This document shows, piece by piece, positions 1 through 6,933 of a stretch of 27,189 nucleotides of DNA (within the stretch, counting starts at the first letter, position 1; every line of letters starts with the position of its first letter). The notes beneath the pieces are model-generated. The model worked only from the letters and a program-made list of their open reading frames with translations, made no database searches and was not told where the DNA came from. The DNA is taken from the NCBI GenBank assembly GCA_040755715.1, contig JBFLXN010000015.1:1-27189 (forward strand), in the 5' to 3' direction. Both the position numbers and the translations under genes were made by a program. This DNA is from JBFLXN01 sp040755715 [NCBI: Candidatus Edwardsbacteria bacterium] (GTDB lineage: Bacteria > Edwardsbacteria > AC1 > JBFLXN01).

Positions 1-32
1 GCCCAAGCCCCGATAAATCGGGGCTTCAGGGC
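1..32. repeat. CCCCGA-type hairpin
   Basis: Perfect 9-bp stem (5-13 with 18-26, loop TAAA) extended by GCCC (1-4) pairing with GGGC (29-32) across a 2-base bulge. No T-run follows, so it is not a typical terminator. Its core, CCCCGA-N4-TCGGGG, recurs at 5257-5274, 7983-7998 and 8072-8089, which makes it one member of a dispersed palindrome family. The rest of 33-220 holds no gene I can support. Confidence 0.6.
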
Positions 33-156
33 ATCCTCAAAAGCACAAGAAAAGTGCCTCATAGGCTTATATTATTGTGCCAGAAGGCTTCCAGGCAGAT
101 TTTGAGCCAAAATTTAACAAAGCACTGATACGGATTAAAATCTGTGAAAATCTGTG

Positions 157-189
157 TTCACCCCGCACTATATAATAGTGCGGGGTGAA
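157..189. repeat. 15-bp perfect hairpin in the leader of the coiled-coil gene
   Basis: Positions 157-171 pair perfectly with 175-189 around a 3-base loop (ATA). The hairpin is embedded in a short array of ATCTGTG-type units (about 140-156 and 190-196), as if it had inserted into them. It lies 31 bases before the GTG start of the next gene, so it could affect leader stability or translation. It has no 3' T-run and is not a standard terminator. Confidence 0.7.
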
Positions 190-220
190 TCTGTGGTTCC
201 ATATCTTGTGAGGTCTTCTA

Positions 221-3200
221 GTGAGCAAAAAATTCCGCCTTATTTTAAGTTTGTTCATTAGCTTCTGGCTCATCTTCTTCATTTGGACCATAGTGAGGAA
301 GAGTTCCAGAAACATCTCTTCTCTACGAGAACGTTCACTTGTGGAGCAAATTCACTCCCGTGGTGAAATAATCGCCAAGAGCCTGGCTCGTCAGGCCACT
401 GACCCCCTGGGAGATGAAGATGACCTCACCCTCTCTGACCTCATCACCAAGTTCAAGCAGGACTACCCCGACCTCTCCTATGGCCTGATTGTGGATGGAA
501 AAGGAATTGTTTGGGCTTCTACTGACTCCTCGCAGGTACAAAAAGAATACAAACCTGCAGAAGGATTGAAGGATTTGACCTCTGAACCATTTCTAGTCCA
601 AGAGTATCGTTCTCCAGAGGGAAAAGTATTGTATGATTTCGCTGTGCCGATTACTATTAGTGGAGAAAAGATTGGTTCTATCCGTGTTGGGCTCCCAAGC
701 GCAACTCCTTTAGGAAAGAAGTCTGTTCCCTTCCCACTGGTGCTAATTTCCTGTGTAGCCACTCTTGCTCTCTTTCTACTCTCTATTTCAGCAAGTCCCA
801 CTGCTATCTCTGGAGGAACTATCGCTTCCAGAGAGAAGGAACTTTTGACTTTAGAAGAAAATATTGCCCTTAGAAAAGAGGAAGAAAAACAAATCCAAGA
901 TTTGATTAAGGAGTCAAGACAGTCGCAGTTAGATTTCAACAAACAGACCGAAAGAACAAAGACGGACCAACAGACTTATCTTCGGCAAGTGGAAGACCTG
1001 AAGCGCGAAACAGTTAGACTTGTGCACGAGACTGAACAAAGAGAAGCAGAATTGCGAGATTTTGAGGAACGATTGAAGACCGGCAAGCAAAGAGAAGACG
1101 ATTTGATTAAAGGGATGAAGCAAAAGGAGAGAGAAGAATTTGAGATTAACCAGCGAATTCAAGAACGAAAAAGAGAAGAGGAACTAATCCTTCAGCGAAT
1201 AGAAGAAAGAAGCAAAGGTGAGAGTGACATTTCCGACTGGTTAGCGAAAACCAAATCTGAAATTGCTCTCTTGGAGGGGAATCTCCAAAAGAAGAGAGAA
1301 GAAGTTTCTTCCTTAGACCAAAATTTAGGAGAAAAACACGATGAACTGGCTGAACTGCAACACCTAATTGCGGTAAAGAAGATAGAAGACGAATCCATCA
1401 ACAGCGCAACCGAAGAAAAGAAGAAGTCACTGATGTTTCTTGAGCAGAGAATCAGTCAGCTTAAGCAAGAGGAGATAGAACGAAGACAGCGCCTCACCGA
1501 AACAAGGAAAAGCGAAGAAACCCTTTCTCACTGGCTCACTGAGCACAAAGCTGAGGGAATAGAACTTGTCAAGCAACTAGAATCAATGCGACAGGAGAAA
1601 TCAGACCTGGAACAACTTCTCTCTCAGAGAAAGAAGGAAGAAGCAGCCGTCAGTCACCGAATAGAAGAAACAAAAGCAAAAATTATACAATTAGAAGAAC
1701 AAGAAAAGACATTTGCCAAAAGAATTCAAGAAAAGAAAAATAATTATGAAAAATTGGAAAAGGAAAAAAATCTTACTCTTCAAAGACTCGAGGCCTTGAA
1801 AAAAGAAGAATCTCTTTTAGCCACCACCATAGAGAAGAGCAAAAAACAAGAAGAGGAAATTGGTAAAGAAGTAGAACAGGCATCTCACCTGTTGGAAATC
1901 AGAAAACAAGAGGAAATAAAACTAGCTCAAACGACCGACCAGATGAAAATGGAATTGACTACACTTACTAAAGAATTTGAACAAACAAAGGGTAATTTCC
2001 ATACTCTTCAAGAAGAATTACAGAAGGAAAAGAAAACCCAAGTGGACATTTTGACCAATATAGCCGAACTCAAGAAGACAGAAGAAGAACTGACTGAAAG
2101 AATAGAGAAAGAAAAACAACAAATTCTCAAAGACATTGAATACCTGGAGAAAATTAAGAAAGGTGAAACCGAACTCCGTCAGCGGATTGAGGAACAAACT
2201 AATGAGGAGAAGGAACTGCTTAGCCGCATTGAACAGAAGAAAAAGGAAGAACTTGAACTTACAGAGAGAAATGCCGCCGTAGAGAAAAGAACTACTGAAA
2301 TGCAAGGGCACCTTGTTAACTTAGAAAAACAAATAGAAGAGAGGGCAAGGAAAATAGCGGCGCTTGAAACCAATATACAAGCGCTCAGAAATGAGTCAAA
2401 AACAGTTGGACAATCACTTGAGATAGGAAAAAAGGAGTTAGCTTCCATCTTTCAAGAAAGCGAGGAAAAGAAAGGAGAATTAGAAGAACTGTTAAAAAAT
2501 ATAGAATTTAACAGCTCAGAACTGGAGAAATTGAACCTTGAAAGAATAAAAAGTGGAAAAGAAGAAGACCAGCAGAAAGACCGTCTTTTCCTCTTGAAAC
2601 AGCAGATTAGGGAAAAAGAGAAGCAAATCGCTGCTTCCCAGGAGCACCTCTCTGCGATTCAGAACGAAGCTGAAGAGCACCTTGAAAGAGTGGAAATGCT
2701 GAAGAAACAGGAAGTTGACTTGACCAACGCACTCAACAGAACACGAGAAGAGGAGATAAGATTAGCAGGAAATCTGGAAAAGATGCAGGCTGAAGAAATA
2801 GAATATAAAGAGAGAATAAGAGAACAAATACTAAAAGCAGCAAATTTTTCCGCTCAAATTGACAAGAAAAATGAGGAAATTACCAGGCTTTCCGAGGAAC
2901 TCAGAGGATTGGAAGAACACCATCTCAATTTGGAAAAAGATTCTGAAGCAAAGAAGGAAGAAATGGACTTTGCAGAGAGGAGGCTAGCTGAGATAAAGAA
3001 AGAAGCCGAAGAACTCGGTGAAAGAATGGAGAGCCACAGAACCCTGGAAGTTAAACTCAAGGAGAGCTTGGAAAATATGAGGAAAGAAGAGATACAGACC
3101 ACTCACCGACTGGAAATAAAAAAAGCCGAAGAGACAAATTTAAGCCTTGAGATTGATTCCCAAACAAAGACTCTGAGAACACTTGAAGAAGAAGCCGCAA

Positions 3201-3913
3201 AATGGGAAATATGGACAAATGACTTGATGCAGAAGGCAGAACTTTCAACAAAAGAATGGGAGGAACTAACCACCAAAATTCAAGCAGGTAAAACAGAAGA
3301 AAAATCTCTGATTGAAAGGCTTGAACAGTTAGGACAAGAGGAAAGACACCTTTTAGCCAGAATACCCCAGCTGCGGCAGGAAGAAAATCAGTGGGCTAAA
3401 AATTTAGAAAAGAGAAAGGATGAAACCACTGACTTTGAACAAAAATTAAGAGAGTATAGAATGGAAGAAGTCACCCTGAAGGAAGAACTCGCCAGACATC
3501 AAGTAGAAAGAGGAAAAGTAGAAAAGATGCGAAAAGAAGCATCAGTGCTTGAAGAGAACATCAGAAGAATGGTCAGCGAAAAGGAACATCTTAGCCAAGC
3601 AATCCCCCAGTTAGAGGTCAAAGTGCAAGGGCTACAAGAAGAAGAAAAACACCTAACAGATTGGATTGCTTGGAGCAAAAAGGAAGAAACCAATCTTTTG
3701 TCACAGATTGAAAAGAGAAGGGAAGAACTGACTCTACTTGAACAGGCAGTAATGAGGAAGAAAGAGATAACTCCACCGACCAGAGCCGTCCTCTCAGAAA
3801 AGGAACAGGAGTTGGACAATATTGAGGCACAAATTAAAGAGCAAAAGAATTTTCTTGCCACTATAGAAAAAGAAATTGTTCAAAAATTACAAATTCTCAG
3901 CGGAATGCGGTAA
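221..3913 (+). CDS. Membrane-anchored sensor with a ~1000-residue coiled coil (14-residue repeats)
   Basis: 1230 aa; I do not recognise the family. Membrane segment 1 lies at about residues 6-25 and segment 2 at about 170-190. The segment between them (30-165) resembles a small extracytoplasmic Cache-type sensor, with a GLIVDGKGIVWAS strand and a YDFAVPI...IGSIRVGLP strand. Everything after about residue 205 is Glu/Lys/Arg/Gln-rich coiled coil, so the coil should be cytoplasmic. From about 290 to 555 it falls into consecutive 14-residue units of the form xEExxLxxRIExxK (for example REEFEINQRIQERK, REEELILQRIEERS), and units recur further on. The GTG start was chosen for a GAGG ribosome site about 8 bases upstream. 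The last ~19 residues resemble the tail of the J-like protein at 5373-6608, which suggests a shared partner. A role as a receptor-linked scaffold is inference. It is not an SMC-type ATPase: no Walker motifs are seen. Confidence 0.85.
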   Translation: MSKKFRLILSLFISFWLIFFIWTIVRKSSRNISSLRERSLVEQIHSRGEIIAKSLARQATDPLGDEDDLTLSDLITKFKQDYPDLSYGLIVDGKGIVWASTDSSQVQKEYKPAEGLKDLTSEPFLVQEYRSPEGKVLYDFAVPITISGEKIGSIRVGLPSATPLGKKSVPFPLVLISCVATLALFLLSISASPTAISGGTIASREKELLTLEENIALRKEEEKQIQDLIKESRQSQLDFNKQTERTKTDQQTYLRQVEDLKRETVRLVHETEQREAELRDFEERLKTGKQREDDLIKGMKQKEREEFEINQRIQERKREEELILQRIEERSKGESDISDWLAKTKSEIALLEGNLQKKREEVSSLDQNLGEKHDELAELQHLIAVKKIEDESINSATEEKKKSLMFLEQRISQLKQEEIERRQRLTETRKSEETLSHWLTEHKAEGIELVKQLESMRQEKSDLEQLLSQRKKEEAAVSHRIEETKAKIIQLEEQEKTFAKRIQEKKNNYEKLEKEKNLTLQRLEALKKEESLLATTIEKSKKQEEEIGKEVEQASHLLEIRKQEEIKLAQTTDQMKMELTTLTKEFEQTKGNFHTLQEELQKEKKTQVDILTNIAELKKTEEELTERIEKEKQQILKDIEYLEKIKKGETELRQRIEEQTNEEKELLSRIEQKKKEELELTERNAAVEKRTTEMQGHLVNLEKQIEERARKIAALETNIQALRNESKTVGQSLEIGKKELASIFQESEEKKGELEELLKNIEFNSSELEKLNLERIKSGKEEDQQKDRLFLLKQQIREKEKQIAASQEHLSAIQNEAEEHLERVEMLKKQEVDLTNALNRTREEEIRLAGNLEKMQAEEIEYKERIREQILKAANFSAQIDKKNEEITRLSEELRGLEEHHLNLEKDSEAKKEEMDFAERRLAEIKKEAEELGERMESHRTLEVKLKESLENMRKEEIQTTHRLEIKKAEETNLSLEIDSQTKTLRTLEEEAAKWEIWTNDLMQKAELSTKEWEELTTKIQAGKTEEKSLIERLEQLGQEERHLLARIPQLRQEENQWAKNLEKRKDETTDFEQKLREYRMEEVTLKEELARHQVERGKVEKMRKEASVLEENIRRMVSEKEHLSQAIPQLEVKVQGLQEEEKHLTDWIAWSKKEETNLLSQIEKRREELTLLEQAVMRKKEITPPTRAVLSEKEQELDNIEAQIKEQKNFLATIEKEIVQKLQILSGMR

Positions 3914-3950
3914 TACAGTATTTCGTAAAAAAATAAAGGTCCCATCCTTG

Positions 3951-4052
3951 CACAGATGATCACAGATTAAAAAACACAGATAATCGCAGATATTTCTGAC
4001 GGTATCTGTGATCATCTTGCATCTTTTTATCTGTGCTAATCTGTGAAATCAT
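3951..4052. repeat. Inverted array of ATCTGTG-type units
   Basis: The gap between the coiled-coil and receiver genes holds CACAGAT units on the left and ATCTGTG units on the right. Positions 3955-3967 (GATGATCACAGAT) are the exact reverse complement of 4004-4016, and further CACAGATAATC/CTAATCTGTG pairs extend the fold. The same units flank the hairpin at 157-189. No gene is seen in this gap. Confidence 0.7.
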
Positions 4053-4077
4053 ACCGCTATTTAGTTGATAAAGTAAT

Positions 4078-5040
4078 ATGGAAAAGGCAAAGATTCTTAT
4101 AGTTGATGACGAACCAGAGATTGCTGAATTGATTAAACTTGATCTTTTGCCTGTGGTCACTGATGGTAAAATAATTACCGCTCACAGTGGAGAACAAGCC
4201 TTGGAAATTATCTACCCGCCTTTAAGCGGGCGGGCAGGCCGGCAGGAACTCCCGGAATTAATTATTTTAGACATAATGATGCCAAAGATAGACGGATACC
4301 AAATCTGTCGCATGCTTAGAAATGATACCCGCACCTATCATATTCCAGTAATTATGCTAACCGCAAAGAAAGACCTCAAGGAAAAATTTCAAGGTTTTGA
4401 ATATGGGGCTGATGACTATATCACCAAGCCCTTTGAGAAGCTTGACCTCATTGCCCGAGTGAGAAACCAGTTGCGCCGTCCTAAAAAAGAAATCCCCAAA
4501 AATCCACTCACCGGCTTGCCAGGAAAACTTCTCATTGAACTTAAGCTTCAGCAGATATCAGATAATCCCGAGAAAAAATTCGGTATCATCCAACTAGACC
4601 TGGATAATTTCAAGTCTTTTAATCTCTCTTACGGTTTTGAACGAGGTGACGAGGTTCTGATGTTTGTTGCCTCACTCTTATTAGAAGTCGTGAGAGCTGA
4701 AGGCAGTGTTACTGATTTTATCGGCCATTATGGGGCAGACGATTTTCTGCTGATTACCACTTCAACAAAGATTGAATTTCTGGCTGAGGCAATCTTCAGC
4801 CGATTTGAGAATGAGTTTCCTTATCCTGACTTTACCCTTCCCTCTCCGAAAGCATTCGAAGAGGGATTAAGGGAGAGATTACCCTTGACTCTTTCTATGG
4901 CGATAGTGACAAATGAATTGGCCCCTCTTGGGAATACAGAAGAATTAAAAAATCTACTTGGTGAACTAATGTCAAAGGTTAAATCTCACGGAAGAAATAA
5001 CTGTCTCATCTATCGTGGGGCTCCTTCTTCTGCAGGGTAA
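4078..5040 (+). CDS. Response regulator with receiver and degenerate GGDEF domain
   Basis: 320 aa. The receiver domain (about 1-135) keeps the VDDE acidic pocket, the phospho-acceptor Asp in ILDIMMP, Thr in MLTAK and Lys in ITKPF, so phosphorylation looks possible. A diguanylate-cyclase-like fold follows from about 142 (NPLTGLPG, then QLDLDNFKSFNLSYGFERGDE). The signature reads GADDF instead of GGDEF/GGEEF, and the RxxD inhibitory site is SVTD. Cyclase activity is therefore doubtful, and a GTP- or partner-binding output is more likely (inference). A GC-rich palindromic block encodes about 11 extra residues (PPLSGRAGRQE) between helix 2 and strand 3 of the receiver. It lies between two coiled-coil genes on the same strand and may be the phospho-switch of that group. 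The start has only a weak ribosome site. Confidence 0.88.
   Translation: MEKAKILIVDDEPEIAELIKLDLLPVVTDGKIITAHSGEQALEIIYPPLSGRAGRQELPELIILDIMMPKIDGYQICRMLRNDTRTYHIPVIMLTAKKDLKEKFQGFEYGADDYITKPFEKLDLIARVRNQLRRPKKEIPKNPLTGLPGKLLIELKLQQISDNPEKKFGIIQLDLDNFKSFNLSYGFERGDEVLMFVASLLLEVVRAEGSVTDFIGHYGADDFLLITTSTKIEFLAEAIFSRFENEFPYPDFTLPSPKAFEEGLRERLPLTLSMAIVTNELAPLGNTEELKNLLGELMSKVKSHGRNNCLIYRGAPSSAG
4215..4246. repeat. GC-rich palindromic insertion inside the receiver coding sequence
   Basis: CCCGCC (4215-4220) pairs with GGCGGG (4229-4234), followed by GCAGGCCGGCAGG, itself palindromic around GGCC. The block is much more GC-rich than its surroundings and adds residues not expected in a receiver domain, while keeping the frame open. 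Confidence 0.6.
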
Positions 5041-5041
5041 A

Positions 5042-5370
5042 ATTAGCAGTACAAAATTAGCAATTATCAATTACCAATTATCAATGAGGAATTAAACCTG
5101 AATTACGCAAACCTCTCAAGATGTCATTGCGAGGAGTGAAGCGGTTGCGAGGCACATTCACTTGGTTCAGTGTAAAATCCGCCGAAGCAAGCTCGGAGCG
5201 GATCCCTCGCTTTGCTCGGAACAGGCTCCGCAATCCCTTCACTCAGAGATTGCTTCCCCCGATTTTCATCGGGGTGGCAATGACAAGAGTGGCAATACTT
5301 TTCAAATACCCTTGCGTAATTTGGGATAAACAGTTTTCATCGCTAATTGATAATTTTGCAATTTGCCATG
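5042..5370. repeat. Nested inverted repeat around a MITE-like element (non-coding gap)
   Basis: This 330-base gap holds no gene. On the outside, 7-nt units (AATTATC, AATTACC) at 5052-5087 are mirrored by AATTGATAATTTTGC at 5344-5358. Next, AATTACGCAA (5101-5110) is mirrored by TTGCGTAATT (5312-5321). At the centre is an element bounded by TGTCATTGC (5122-5130) and GCAATGACA (5277-5285). The layers share one centre, so the region could extrude as one large stem. Confidence 0.7.
5122..5285. mobile_element. MITE/REP-like element with TGTCATTGC ends
   Basis: A 164-bp element with 9-bp perfect terminal inverted repeats and the internal motifs GCGAGGAGTGAAGCGG and GAGATTGCTTC. It resembles the TGTCATTGCGAGGAGCGAAGCG palindrome I recall from many environmental genomes (from memory, not searched). 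It contains a CCCCGAT-TTTC-ATCGGGG hairpin at 5257-5274. Its left half happens to be open in the frame of the next gene. It carries no transposase. Confidence 0.7.
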
Positions 5371-5372
5371 AA

Positions 5373-6608
5373 ATGAGTTTCCGTGATTACTATTCCATAC
5401 TCGGAGTGGCTCGTGAGGCTCCGGCTACAGAGATAAGTAGGGCTTACAGGAACCTGGTTAGACAATATCAGCCTGGCTCGCAAAATGAATTTGCCCCAGA
5501 ACTTGATGAGATAAATAAAGCCTATGCAGTTCTGGGCAATAAAAATAAACGCAGGGAATACGACAGATGCCTTAAAGAAATTCTCGGAGTGCACACGGTT
5601 GAACCCGCTGAGCATCATTCGGAAGCAGAAAGCGCCTATCAACAAGGGTTAGAAGCGATGGAACGCAATGACTATCGCCGGGCTACTGAACTTTTTGCCA
5701 AAGCCGCTAGACTTGAACCGAATCAAGGGCACTACCACAGCCAATGGGGCCTGGCATTGAGCCTTTTTCGGGGAAAATTCAATGAGGCTGAAAGACACTG
5801 CAAACACGCTATTGAGTTAGAACCAAATAACCCTCAATATCATTTCAATTTGGGCTTCCTCTATCAACATCACAACCTAACGGACCTGGCCCAAGCCGAA
5901 TTTGACGAGGCGGAAAGATGTATCCAAGTCCGCCAAGAAAAGTTTCAAAAGGATTTGACCCCAATCTTGATTACTCCTCCACCCCCAGAGTCTATTACCT
6001 TAGAAGAAATAGAACAACCCGCAGTGAAAGAGGAAGAAATACCTCCATCTACTGTTTCCGAAGAAGAATTCCAAAAAGATTCAACTTCATCCTTGATTAC
6101 TGCCTTACCCCCAGAACTTATCGTCTCACAACCGGCAGAACAGGAACCAGTAGTGGAAAAGGAAGAAACGCTTAAAGAAATACTATCCCTCCCTACGAGT
6201 AGGACAGGCTCGCCCGTACGGACTACGCCCGAGGGCATCTCGCCTGTCCATATGGAAAAGAAAGAGACGCTCAAAGAAATAGTGTCACCAACTCTTGGGG
6301 AAGAACAGTTTCTAATCAAGGAACACTTAAAGACCCTGGAACATCTTGAGTTTGAAGCATTAGAGAGACTGGAAAGATTACGTCAGGAAAGGGATAACCT
6401 GGAAGAGGAAGTAGCCAATCTGAAGGCGATAACTAAAACAATGGAGGCACAGAGAGAAGAGATTGACCAACAGATAGAGCGGTTAAAAGGAGAAAGTGAT
6501 GGGTTGACCAAACTTGTGGAAGCACAGAGAGGAATATTGGCAAATCTCCAAGAAAAAATTCAAGAAAAACTGGAAATATTTTCTAGTTTGGAGATTAAGA
6601 CACAGTGA
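5373..6608 (+). CDS. J-like domain / TPR / coiled-coil protein
   Basis: 411 aa from the ATG at 5373, where the J fold begins (MSFRDYYSILGV). The open frame continues upstream to 5121, but that part is translated MITE and was excluded. Residues 3-68 match a J domain, except that the HPD loop reads QPG (RQYQPGSQNE), so stimulation of Hsp70 ATPase is doubtful. About three TPR units follow (roughly 85-190: SAYQQGLEAMERNDYRRA, WGLALSLFRGKFNEAERH, HFNLGFLYQHHNLTDLAQA). A Pro/Glu-rich linker (about 200-300) has an internal duplication (EEFQKDxTxxLIT, then KEETLKEI) and a palindromic insertion. Residues 310-411 are coiled coil, ending in ILANLQEKIQEKLEIFSSL, similar to the end of the 221-3913 product. 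It is probably an adaptor or scaffold working with the two upstream genes (inference). No clear ribosome site is visible. Confidence 0.85.
   Translation: MSFRDYYSILGVAREAPATEISRAYRNLVRQYQPGSQNEFAPELDEINKAYAVLGNKNKRREYDRCLKEILGVHTVEPAEHHSEAESAYQQGLEAMERNDYRRATELFAKAARLEPNQGHYHSQWGLALSLFRGKFNEAERHCKHAIELEPNNPQYHFNLGFLYQHHNLTDLAQAEFDEAERCIQVRQEKFQKDLTPILITPPPPESITLEEIEQPAVKEEEIPPSTVSEEEFQKDSTSSLITALPPELIVSQPAEQEPVVEKEETLKEILSLPTSRTGSPVRTTPEGISPVHMEKKETLKEIVSPTLGEEQFLIKEHLKTLEHLEFEALERLERLRQERDNLEEEVANLKAITKTMEAQREEIDQQIERLKGESDGLTKLVEAQRGILANLQEKIQEKLEIFSSLEIKTQ
6202..6249. repeat. Palindromic insertion in the linker of the J-like protein
   Basis: GGACAGGC (6202-6209) and GCCTGTCC (6242-6249) are perfect 8-bp inverted ends around a GC-rich centre. 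The block is read in frame as a Pro/Gly/Thr-rich stretch and is flanked on both sides by a duplicated KEETLKEI(L/V) segment. This suggests insertion of a small repeat into an existing linker, or repeat-driven duplication. Confidence 0.55.
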
Positions 6609-6677
6609 CAAATCTTCTTAGAGGTTTCTTCCACTACCGTCTTACCTTCGGTGAATCCTCATAGCGTTTTCCAGTGC

Positions 6678-6709
6678 TCAGAAAATATTTTTCTTTTCAT
6701 TTTTTCTGA
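6678..6709 (-). terminator. Possible AT-rich terminator after the zinc-ribbon peptide
   Basis: TCAGAAAA (6678-6685) pairs with TTTTCTGA (6702-6709). The hairpin begins 4 bases after the stop of the minus-strand 41-aa gene and lies between convergent genes. There is no GC-rich core and no T-run on the minus-strand 3' side, so this is weak. Positions 6609-6677 show nothing else. Confidence 0.25.
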
Positions 6710-6712
6710 TAG

Positions 6713-6838
6713 TCAAGCTGTTTCTTTCTCCAATTCTTCAGGTATTGTTTTCTTCTCTCTTCCTATGCAAGTAGAACAATAGACTTGTCGTTTACTGGAA
6801 GGTAAAATTTTTCTCCTACAGAACTTGCAATATTTCAT
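6713..6838 (-). CDS. Small four-cysteine zinc-ribbon-like peptide (41 aa)
   Basis: A short open frame read directly from the minus strand: MKYCKFCRRKILPSSKRQ, then VYCSTC and a charged tail. The two CxxC pairs (Cys4/Cys7 and Cys21/Cys24), 13 residues apart, fit one structural zinc knuckle. A strong ribosome site (AGGAGA) lies 8 bases before the ATG, which supports real translation. It follows sucD on the same strand but beyond the hairpin at 6884-6914, so it may be a separate or read-through unit. Function unknown; peptides of this shape often bind nucleic acid or ribosomes (general knowledge of zinc ribbons, not evidence for this one). Confidence 0.6.
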   Translation of the reverse strand: MKYCKFCRRKILPSSKRQVYCSTCIGREKKTIPEELEKETA

Positions 6839-6883
6839 TTTAATATCTCCTGTGTAAAATTCCTGTTCTTAGATAGAGACAAA

Positions 6884-6914
6884 AAATGCCCATCCCTGAG
6901 GGGTGAGCGATGGC
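6884..6914 (-). terminator. Intrinsic terminator candidate after sucD
   Basis: On the minus strand the inner stem CACCCC-TCA-GGGATG, with a possible outer pairing GCCATC/GATGGGC, is followed by GGCATTTTTTG. The GC-rich hairpin plus six T residues lies about 20 bases after the sucD stop. It is the best candidate for the end of the dcw-sucD transcript. Confidence 0.6.
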
Positions 6915-6933
6915 AGATTTCTCTAAGAGAACC

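Noticed and set aside
157-189. Hairpin as an intrinsic terminator
   Set aside because: No T-run follows on either strand and it sits in the leader of a gene.
67-3861. Many antisense frames opposite the giant coiled-coil gene
   Set aside because: Low-complexity Ser/Phe/Leu translations of a Glu/Lys-rich gene, with no ribosome sites or recognisable domains.
5121-5372. N-terminal 84-residue extension of the J-like gene (MSLRGVKRLRG...)
   Set aside because: It is the translation of a palindromic MITE-like element, the J fold begins at the ATG at 5373, and such translated repeats are a common annotation error.
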